This document shows, piece after piece, positions 55,201 to 64,000 of a stretch of 64,000 nucleotides of DNA. Each line of letters starts with the position of its first letter. Within the stretch, counting starts at the first letter, position 1. Location: positions 1 to 64,000 of the forward strand of contig MCFL01000110.1 in assembly GCA_002102555.1 (NCBI GenBank). Direction: 5' to 3'. The stretch is from Catenaria anguillulae PL171. Its lineage: Eukaryota; Blastocladiomycota; Blastocladiomycetes; Blastocladiales; Catenariaceae. Under the pieces are notes generated by a model, which saw only the letters and a list, made by a program, of their open reading frames with translations, searched no databases and was not told the origin of the DNA. The position numbers were made by a program, and so were the translations under genes.

Positions 55201-57531
55201 CGCGAGGGAACCGCGGCTGTTGCCGTGGGCAAAGTTTGGCATCGGTTCGAGCAGCACGACAACGGGCAAGATGAGGTGCCTGATTTGCTCGTGGGCGAGT
55301 TTCGCATGCCATTGGCCAGGCTGGTCGATCGGCCCAGCGGGTGGGGCGGATCGTGGTTCCCCGTGCATGCGCCGCGGGTCGTGGGCGTCGAGTCGGGCGT
55401 CGTTGGTGTTGGCGCAGGGATTGCGGTGCCAAAGTGCCACAAGGTTGCAAATGTCTTGGTAGATGTTGCATTCAGCGACATGCAAATTGGCGGCGTGGGC
55501 GAGTTTGCATGTGTGCGGGTCAAGGTCGGGATCGTGGCGGATGTGCGCAGTGTAGAGATTCACGAGGCTGCGGGTAACGAGTGGGAGGTGGCGCTGGACG
55601 TTGGGTCCGTTTTTGGAGACGCCATCGAGGCCGGAGAACACGTCAGGGCAAAGCGGCCAGCCATGTGGGATGGGGAGGTAGATGTTACGGCGGCCGTGTT
55701 GCAGGATGTGCTTGAAGCCAAGCTGGTTGTCAAAGTGTTTGACGGCGTGGGACAAGAAGAGGTCGGGTTTGTGCATGTGGACACGTTTGCGCTGGCACAT
55801 GCGCTGCTCAGGCTTGTCAACAGCGTGCAGTCGGCTGCTGGCGGGTTCGCACATGGGAGGGTCGTGGCAGATCGGGTCGCATTTCGGGAGCATGTCGTGT
55901 GTCCCGAGTCAAGCGAGGCGAGCGGGTTGGTGGTGACTGGGAGCGTGAGCGTGCGGGTCGTGGGCGTGCAAAAGGCAGATGTGGCTGTGGGCAGGGTAGA
56001 TGAAGAGGTACAAGTCGACCCGTCGGTATCTGTGCCGATGGAGGAGGAAACCATGCCCCAGGACCGACGTTCCGAATTGGTGCCAAAGGAAGACGCATTC
56101 ACGTCGCACCTCCGAACTGCAGACTTGATCACCGACCACCAAGGGGACAGCAAGGCCAGCGACGTGGACATGCTCCCGATTCAAATCACCATCATCCAAG
56201 CTTCGGGCTTTGTCCTCTCTCGCCAGCACGGGCTCGCGACAACTGTATTCGCGCCGACTCACAACGTCTACGTTTCATTTGTCTGGTCGACCGACGTCGA
56301 CGTTGTGGAAAAGCACTCAACGGCCTCATTCCTCGCCTCGTCCGTGCTAACGCTGGGCGGCGCATCGCATGTGGCCGACCGCCACCTGGTGACCTCGCCT
56401 GCCGTAGCGCCCGAGTCAACGACCGAGGCAGACACAACCGCGGCAACGTGGGCGTTCACGACAACCGTGATGCAATCCACTTCGCGACCCGCGCTGCAGC
56501 GGCTCAAGCACAAGAAGGTGGTCGTGTTCAAGTTGTGGCAGCAAGCTTTGCATGGCGATGACGATCGGCTTATCGGGTTTGCCAAGGTCGATTTGTCGCC
56601 AGTGGCGAACGGGTTGCGCGAGCTGAATGGGTGGTACAACATTACGAGCTATCAGGGCGGGGTTGCGGGGCAGATACATGTGAGGATACGACCGGTGGTG
56701 CCGGTGCCAGATATTGAGGAGGATTTGGAGGCCGCCGACGGGGGCGGATGGGTTGAGCAGCTGGCGAGATCGGCCAGGATATCAAGTCGACGCTCAGTGG
56801 CGGCGCATGACGTTGCAAGTGGGCCGCCAGTGATGACGGATCAGCCGATGCGGGGATTTGAGAGTGACGAGTCGGCGATGCTCTCCATGTCTTCGTCGAC
56901 CTCTGTATCGCTCGATGTGGTATCGCTGGGTCCGCTGCCAGCTGACGCGCCAATCGGTAGTGGTGGTGGACAGACGGTTGGTGGTGATTTCACAAGTGAT
57001 TCGAGTTCGGACGACGAGGACGAGGACGAGGACGATGGGACACTCTACCGGGAACCCATCGGCGCAACGGAGGGTATCAGCGGTGGCGGGGCTGCGGTCG
57101 ACTCGACGAGCACCTCGTCCATTTCCATGTCGCCATCGCACTCGATACCATCGTCTCCAGTAGTGCACAGGTTGTCTCAAACGCCAGCAACGCCACCGCC
57201 AGTCACCCCTCTGTCGTCTTGCCCCCATTCGGCGCCGAGACACAATTCTCCGTCCGTGACCGCATTCATGACTCGCACGTCCACGCCCACAACCTCGTCC
57301 GACTTGCTCCCGTACCGTCCGGGGCTCGCTTGGAGCGATTCTGACAGCGACTCGGAGATTGAAATAGACAAGTTTGCGCACTCAGGAAGTCACTCACCAT
57401 TACGCTACGGATCCGCCATCCCAAGTGCTGCTGACATTGGACCGTCAGCCGTAGGTCAGATGCGAGAGCATGCGAGGGCAATTCAGGCGCAGATTGATGA
57501 GGTGGTGCGCAAGTTTGGGATTCACGAGTAA
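52231..57531 (+). CDS. C2CD3: C2CD3-like centriolar protein
   Basis: Exons 52231-52714 and 52784-57531 give 1743 residues (human C2CD3 2353). C2CD3 sits at the distal end of centrioles and is needed for distal appendages and cilium assembly. The N-terminal 350 residues are disordered, with an RIRLPKSRLRELTLEEINR helix. Several C2-like beta-sandwich regions follow; one contains EFRMPLARLVDRP (about residue 1010). The last C2 (about 1290-1465) has the family's RLIGFAKVDLSPVANGL and LNGWYNITSYQGGVAGQI, close to human CGWYNISDFSGQCQGQI. An acidic and Ser-rich linker precedes a short C-terminal helix. The identification rests on this last domain and overall plan. Human C2CD3 has more C2 repeats, so this is a shorter form. 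Confidence 0.78.
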
Positions 57532-57783
57532 CGTCAGGAAACTGCGTAACTGTATGTATGTATACATTCAAAATTGATTCCCTTGCCATGATGTCATGCT
57601 GCTTTGTCGAATACTGTGGCTGCAATCAGCGCGCGAAAGGTCGGCACGCGTGGTGGAAGTGGAAGTGAGGAACGAGCGGCGAATCGAGAGACTGCTTTTC
57701 GGCGCCAACACGAGAAAACACGTACATAAGGACTAACATGAGATCAGCAAGTGTTGGCGTTTCGATCCGCCCTTCTCACCTAA

Positions 57784-59700
57784 CTGTTGTCGACTCGAAT
57801 CGCAAGAAGATGGCCCGGGTACGTTGACTCTTGGCAGTAAGCTCCATTGCATTCCCCACGCTGCCTTCTAGTGTGTCCTGCCCATGCCCTGCCTCGTGGT
57901 GTCCTGCGCGCCTCCGAGTACCTAGCGCACGCTCACTTCACGACGATCGGCCAGTTCGTTTCTGCCGGCTGCCGGACTCGAGCGCATCCGGTTTGTTCGA
58001 CACTGTGTTCGACAGCAGGCGACGGCGCCAAAGAAAAGAAGTGCCCAAGTGTGGCCAGCTTCTTAGACTCAAATCCACACCATCTGGACATATCGCCATA
58101 TATGGCGAGCTGTCCTACGTTGCCTGGCCAAGGCCAAGGCCAAGTCCAACTCCAAGTCCAACGACAAGACCCAGAACCAAGTCTGCTGTATCTTGCATCA
58201 ACACGGCCACGGTTAGAAGACGGCGGGCTCATTGCTGCCCAACTCGTTTACAACGGCGGCGAGGCGCCCATACCTATCGACATACACACTACGTCCCCCA
58301 TGACAAAGTCCGAATTGCCAGTGTCATGGTCCTCCCCCTTCCCAACATATGGACCCGTACCTGCTCAAGCTGCTGCACCTGCTGGTGTGTTTGCAATGGA
58401 TAACATGCCAGACTGAATCCGGCCCGACGTGGAGGCGATTGTAGCCACTCCCGACCCTTTTTCGTGCGCGCGCTGGTCGGCGACGTGTGGTGCCCTTGCC
58501 GCCCTTTTTGTTTGGGGACGATTTCGGCCGCCGTACTCGCTCGTTTGGACCAAATTACAAGTGGGAAATGTCATTTGGTATGCGTGCCTTGACTGTTGAC
58601 GGTTAGTCAGAGAGTATTCACCAGCTGAATCGCTTTTGTTCCACTCGTCAAGCGTCCCTTCCGAACGAGTTGCGCCCATTCTTTGCACAGTTCCTTGCGA
58701 CCTCCAAGTTTCTCCATGCGACTACAATCAGCGAGGCCATTTGCGATATGGTTCGCGACACTTTGCATGAAGGAATCGTGGTTTACGATGCCTTTCTGGG
58801 CAAAGAGATCATGGTTTTCGGATCGATTATTGCCATCAAGGCCGACAACCCGATGCATACCGCTTTGTGCGGCGGTCTGCTTGGTGGTGGCCGAGTACAC
58901 TTGTGCCGTGGCTGTGAGGTATGCTCTCTGCAATTTATCTGCTGGCATGCGTCTACCCTTACACTCTTCCCTGGATAGGCATCTTATCTTGTTGCCGACA
59001 AAGTTATGCGGTACCGCACACGAGAGGAACTCTCGACAATCGACCAGACCTCCAACATTCACGGTATTACTCGTTTGGCCGCCCGCTTTTTGACCCGCAC
59101 AAGTGCGCTTTATCTGTACTCTTAATTGCGCGGGTTTCACTCAGGCTCATCGCAGGCTTGCGTTATAGAGACACACTGATGAGGTTCTGCACACTGTTCT
59201 CCTGGGATTGGTCAAAGACGCAGCGAAATTGGCTTTCGTGGGTCACTCCGAGAACAACGTTGCCCGCCTCCACGCTTTCCTGCAAGCACACGACTACTAT
59301 GCGTACTCTCGCCGCATCCAAGCCAACCCCACATACGTCAAGTCGCACCTTGGGACGTGACTTCCAATATTTGGCGCAACTGTTGCCTCACTGCCTTGCC
59401 ATTCTTGCTATTGACGCTGTCGTGCCACAACACATCTGGGACCTGGCCATCAAAGTCTGCCATGTACACTTACCCATCACCACGCACGTGACCTCATAAT
59501 AACGTTGCTTGTGGCCAGGTTGCGCGCGTGCTGTATGCGGACGAGTATACATCGCCGGTGACGAGGCCGAGGTTGCTGATGGGTGCCGTGAGCTGCTCCA
59601 ATTCATCGTCAGTTCGGATGTTGAAGTGATCCAACCGATATGCATAAACGTCTTGTTACACTTACGCTTCGCATGCCGTGTAGCCACAACGTGGCGGGTG
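57784..59700 (+). mobile_element. Decayed transposase-like remnant
   Basis: Plus-strand pieces in shifting frames match, in order, a repetitive fungal protein family known mostly from basidiomycetes and often labelled Plavaka or KDZ-related transposase. The blocks are FGSIIAIKADNPMH with a CRGCE knuckle (about 58810-58918); DEVLHTVLLGLVKD with HLGRDFQYLAQLLP (about 59180-59400); and a final RELLQF, then INVLLHL (about 59590-59665). A plausible intron lies at 58919-58978. No terminal inverted repeats or target-site duplications were found by eye, so the true ends are unknown. Upstream sequence to about 57784 is coding-like and may be the N-terminal part. The family name is from memory; confidence is moderate for 'transposon-derived' and low for 'Plavaka'. 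Confidence 0.5.
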
Positions 59701-59807
59701 GCGCTAGTATTTCTTGCATCAAGTTAATAAATAGATTCACTGACATACAGAGACTGCTTGAATATGTCACCGCCGCATCAATGCGAATGCAGGCGCATTC
59801 CCGCACT

Positions 59808-62179
59808 TCAATCGACATCCAAGTCAGGCGCATCCTCGTCCAACCACGCATTCTCACCATGCCTCTGGCAACAATGATGCACACTTTGGATCTGGTTGGG
59901 CCTCTTGCCAGCATCCGGCTCCATCCCAAACAGCTCATGGTAATCCAACAACAGCTCATCATTCACAACCACGTGCCGAATCTTGGGACACGGCGACAGT
60001 TCCCTGGGATACGGCGCCAGCAACTGTGCCACAATGGGGTCGGCGCGCGCCCCACGCATTTGCCGAATGATGGCGAGCTCGCGCGTGGGCTTGCTGAACC
60101 CAATGCATTGCGCCAGCGTCAGTTCAGGGAACTGGCTCAGCAGTGCAGGAATCGAGTCACGTGTAAAGAAGCGGTGCCGTATGTGAGGACCGTTGGTCGA
60201 CAAGGCAAATGATTTGAGTCGAGGGCAGTGAGGCAGGAGATCGTGCACAGTTCTGGGCGCAGGCTGTGCTACGGTTGGCCGAGGCGTCGCAGAGAACCTG
60301 TCGCGGGCCGTCGACGGAAACAGGCAATGCGAGTAGACGGACAAGGACTCGAGGTTTGCGAGCGTGACGAGCCGACTCAGGACTGGAATCACGGTGCGTG
60401 TAGCAAATGGGCGGGCAGTGGCCGTGGCCGTGGTGGTCGGTTTGCGCCAATTGCCAGGGTGAACGATCCGGCTGATGGGCAGAAAGGATGGCGAGTTTGG
60501 CTTTGCGTGCTGAGGTGGCAGAATGAACAATTGGACCAGCTTGAGTCTCAGGTGCTTGATGCCATGCAATAGGCCCGGGTGAATGCCAACGGTCTGGGCG
60601 GGCAAAGTGTTTTCTCGGTCATACCCATGGCCAGGGCCGCAGTCGAGTTGCCTGGATCCATGCCCTGCCAGCTCGAGCGTCAAATTGCTCAAGTGACCGC
60701 GCGTGGCCTTGGTGCATTGGAGCGGCGACCTCTGGATATCGGCCAGTCGCTCAAACGCTTCCGTCACGGGTGCCGACATGTATGCGTCAGCAACGCATGC
60801 AACGTAGGTGGAAACATAGAGCGACTTCAATGGCTTGCCGCCGAATACGGGCGACTTGTCGGTGCGGCGAATGAGTCGATCCAGATGGTACATGATGCGG
60901 TCCATGGCGCATGCGACGCTGCGCAGGTCCAAGTCGACAAGGTTGGGAAAGCCCGCGGCAATGTTTTGAATAATCTTGTCGACCGTTTTGCTGTGCATGA
61001 ACAGACAGCACATGATGGACAGGCGCGACACGTTGGCGAATGGGCCTTGCGCAATTCGAGAAAACATGGCGACGCTGAACGTATGAAACTGACACATCTT
61101 GTGACGTGGATCAAGCATCAGGGTTTCCGGGTCGGGGCCATCAATCACCACATGCGAGCACTGCTGGCGGACGTTGACATTGATCGCCTCCAAGAGCGAC
61201 GAGATGGCGGGTGCATAGGACGCGGTGACGGCCACCTGCTTGCCTTGAACAATACATGGCTTGGAAGCGTAGTCAAATACGTAATCCTCGCCAACCTTCA
61301 ACCCAGTGTATCCTTCCATTCCCTTGGACAGCGATGTCGGGGTGGGCGAGTCGGACTGGAAGCCCGTGTGAAAGTACACGTCGCCAATGGCCCAAGTGGG
61401 CTGCTCTTGAATGCTGACGAGCTCACGAAATGGGACGATGCAATGGTTCGGGACGCTCGGGTTGGAAGCGTTGGTGACGCTGACTTGTCTATTGCGCCAA
61501 TCGATCGAGTTGACAAACTGCGGCGCATAACCAAAGCGGGTGCCCGCATTGTGCATTCGACGGGATAGTTGGTCAGAATGCACGAGATTGGCGTTTCCAT
61601 GTTGCCTAGAAAACGGCCGCGGCGGTCGCGGAGGATTCGTGCCAGGTCCGCAAAACCCACCAAGAGGCAAATAGTTTCGGCGCCCATACTTTGAACTTGT
61701 GAAAAATCCACTGACTTCAAATTCGGTGCCAATCGAGCGATGCGGGCAAGCAGCGGCATGGGGAGATGATTCGCGACGTATTGGCCGCAGACTTGGGTCA
61801 CTTTGGACATGGACGGCGCCAAAGCCGACCTTTGCGCGTACGGCTGGCATTGTCGCATGGACGGCAGAAGCATTGCAAACTGGGTTTGAATGACAAAGGT
61901 CTTGCCGACCCGAATCGACTTGACGTGTGTTGCGAGGTCTGGTCGATCATGGAGGGTTGTGGCAAGGAGTGGGAGCGCGGTAGAGGATTCGATGTGCAAG
62001 TCCGTGTACAGAGCGGGAAGAGCGGCCGCGGCCAAGGTCTTGCAGGTGCACGCAAGGTTCACCAGCTCGGTTTGCGTCAAGTAATCGCACGCAGCCAATG
62101 TCTGGAGCAGATCGTCTGGCAGGCCAATGAGCGTGAGCTTGCATCCGCTTTTGGGACTGGGAGATGATTGGGCAAGCAT
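59808..62179 (-). pseudogene. F-box-like protein 5, one frame break
   Basis: Minus strand, opposite to the main F-box cluster and 10 kb beyond it. The ATG at 62179 starts a frame with a good F-box (LTLIGLPDDLLQTL, then LVNLACTCKTLAAAALPALY) and runs through ILRDRRGRF and ISCIL. Near 61560 the family sequence jumps to another frame (QFVNSIDWRNRQ, VPFRELV, AQTVGIHPGLLHG, PSFLPISRI, YPRELSPCPKIRHVVVND) and continues intact to a stop at 59808. The total would be about 790 residues. One single-base slip in an otherwise clean gene means either an assembly error or a young pseudogene. A 44-nt intron (GTCGAA...GCAG) could also bridge it, but that is shorter than any other intron here and would remove family sequence. 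Confidence 0.65.
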
Positions 62180-62504
62180 GATGCTCGTTGGTGTTGACGG
62201 ATACTGTTGCCTTCAAGCTATGACGGGACTTGGTAGCGTAAGATTAAGATGCGAATTGCACATGGTCGCCCGCTGGCGTCGCTTCAAGTTGCGCTTGTCG
62301 GGCATTACCGCCCATGTCCATTCATGGGATGGGAACAGAGCTCCAACGGCGACGCGATCGACTGTGACGTAACGCTGAATTGGTCACATGATCACGGCAT
62401 TAACATTCCTTCAGCTTGATTAATTGTGACCGTGAGCCGGATGCCGACGGTTACGACACTACCTACTTGGCCCCACGACCCGATCGCTGCAATACAAACA
62501 CATC
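62180..62504. other. Divergent intergenic region
   Basis: 325 bp between F-box-like copy 5 (-) and the last gene (+). Nothing recognised. Confidence 0.5.
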
Positions 62505-63837
62505 ATGCTCCCTAGCACGGCTGGAACAGGAAGAGTTCCCTTGGGGCAGCGGGCAACTCGCCATCCAGTGCCCACAACAGCCGCTCCAGCCGTGGCACAC
62601 CCAAACATTGGGCCTATCAACGTCACCCAACCCCTCTGCTGCGCTGCGCTGTCCGCGCCAAACAAACGCAAGTCCAACGACTTTGACTCAATCGCCGCCG
62701 CGATTCAACCGGATGCCATCACCAATCTCATTGCCAACGACCCGCACGGCTCAATGGACGCCATAACCCCAAGTGCGCCAAAGAAATCCCGACTTGCCAA
62801 CTCAAAGTCGAAGTCATCAAGTCCCGATGATGATTCAATCACTACAGATTCAATCAAGGCCGATTGGATCAGGATCATTGGCCGCCATATGCGGGGGCGT
62901 CGGCTGTGCATGCACGAAAACGACCCGGCGTCCGCAGCCCGCATTATTTCCCTTGCGGCTGGTATTCCCGAGCAGTTCACTACACCTCAAGTGGTACGTT
63001 GCCTTGCTTCCATTTGCATCCCCAATTGCCGTACTAACCCAGCCTGCAATCTAGATCGCCAAAGCCATTCGGGACGGCGACCGGACGACTGCCTCGGGGG
63101 TAGGCGGACCTCTCAAGGCCATCATGAGGGAAGCCGTTGAGGAAGTCCGCGAGGTAGTTGAGGCCTTGCAAATTGAATCGCACGATCCCAAGCTCGTCAC
63201 GTCGGCGTACTCGGGTGACGAGAAGGACTGGGCGCACATTATCATGTTCACCATGGTGGACGAGATCGTGGACGGTAAGACGGTGCCAACGGTCGTGATG
63301 CGCAAGTTCATGCAGATGTGGGTGACGCATGAATTGCAGGTGATCGGTACGTCTTGTGCGCGCGTGGGCAGCGTCGCTCAACCCAGATGGCTGACTGGCA
63401 TGATTGTGCTATGTGTCTGTCATTGCAGGCCCCAAGCTGTTCCTCGACATGTCGCAGTACTTTCAGGCCGCCAACCGCATCGCCCTCGAGGACGGTCGCG
63501 AGGCACCGTCGCCCCTGATCGTGGATCGCCATCGTGCGATTGTCGCGTCATGTGTGGTGAGGGTATGATGTTCCCACCCGTGCCCAAAAGACATTGACCT
63601 GGTTTGATTGACTCCCATTGTCTGTGTCTGCTTCCTCCTCTCGCTCAGGTTCTCACCGCCCTCCACCAGCAGTTGGCGTTCCAGCCCAAGACTGCCGCAT
63701 TGGCCAAGATGTGGCAGTCAAACACGGACCAAGCACGCAAGAAGGATGCAGTATGGGTCGCGTTGGATGAGCTGCCGGACAGTGACCCCAGGATCATGGC
63801 GTTGAGGGCTGGGGTTCAGCTCGCGGTGGCAGGGTAG
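62505..63837 (+). CDS. Unrecognised four-exon gene
   Basis: Exons 62505-62993, 63055-63346, 63429-63556 and 63649-63837 give 365 residues in frame; donors GTACGT, GTACGT and GTGAGG; a clear CTAAC branch site precedes the first acceptor. The N-terminal 120 residues are low-complexity (Pro/Ala/Thr, then a Ser/Lys-rich KKSRLANSKSKSSSPDDD that could act as a nuclear-localisation stretch). The C-terminal 240 residues look globular and mostly helical (DWIRIIGRHM, KAIMREAVEEVREVVEALQI, VVMRKFMQMWVTHELQVIG, VLTALHQQLAF). No family recognised. Sequence just past the stop is again open (about 63839-63969, Gly/Ala/Glu-rich), so the real C-terminus might be longer. Confidence 0.65.
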
Positions 63838-64000
63838 ATCACGCGGTGGCGGCAAAGATGTGTGGTTGGGTCAAGGATAAGTTGACTGCGGGTGCCACGA
63901 CTGGTGTGGAAGGCGGCGCTGCCGCTGGGGGACAGGAAGGCGGAGATGCGGACGAGGATGGTGAGTGAGTGGCCATATCGAGGTTGTTGGGAATGTGGAT
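63838..64000. other. Window end, open Gly/Ala-rich frame
   Basis: A frame of about 43 codons (ending near 63969) resembles a low-complexity C-terminal tail. It may belong to the preceding gene through an unseen splice or a frame slip. Not supported enough to annotate as coding. Confidence 0.3.

Noticed and set aside
61530-61575. 44-nt intron in F-box-like copy 5
   Set aside because: Shorter than every other intron in the window and would delete conserved family sequence; a one-base slip explains the data better.

Overview
The window looks like nuclear DNA of a zoosporic (flagellated) fungus. Blastocladiomycota such as Catenaria or Allomyces is my best guess. Genes are compact and GC-rich, with many short spliceosomal introns (about 60-100 nt; donors often GTACGT, GTATGT or GTTCGT; acceptors YAG). 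Flagellar or centriolar genes (DRC1, FSIP1, C2CD3) sit beside ordinary fungal genes (an ABCC transporter, the serine palmitoyltransferase small subunit, CD2BP2/Lin1, an AIR-type zinc-knuckle protein). All exon models below were read by eye; for most spliced genes the summed exon lengths are a multiple of three.

Layout. 0-5 kb: coding-like but unresolved sequence at the left edge, a KH-domain gene (+) and a small secreted, probably GPI-anchored protein (-). 5-15 kb: MSH4 (+, meiotic MutS homologue), then FSIP1 (-) and DRC1 (+), divergent from a shared 334-bp gap. 15-18 kb: serine palmitoyltransferase small subunit (-) and CD2BP2/Lin1 (+), also divergent. 18-21.7 kb: gene-poor, with a coiled-coil ORF, a proline-rich ORF and a perfect 4 x 145 bp tandem repeat. 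21.7-26.3 kb: ABCC transporter (+) and initiator tRNA-Met. 27-33.4 kb: three tandem paralogues of an unrecognised seven-transmembrane family. 34-36.9 kb: AIR1/2 or ZCCHC7-like gene. 37-49.2 kb: a cluster of four intronless F-box-like genes with three relics of the same family. 49.5-57.5 kb: an alpha/beta-hydrolase fused to a capping-enzyme-like Cys phosphatase (-), divergent from a C2CD3 homologue (+). 57.8-59.7 kb: decayed transposase-like remnant. 59.8-62.2 kb: a fifth F-box-like copy on the other strand with one frame break. 62.5-63.8 kb: an unrecognised four-exon gene.

The functional themes are cilium/flagellum structure (DRC1, FSIP1, C2CD3), RNA processing or surveillance (CD2BP2, the AIR-like protein, perhaps the KH protein), and two lineage-expanded families (7TM and F-box-like). 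The best candidates for undescribed biology are the 7TM trio, the intronless F-box family with its relics, and the hydrolase-phosphatase fusion. Several genes carry an apparent stop or single-base frame slip that could be an unrecognised intron, a real lesion or an assembly error; each is flagged.
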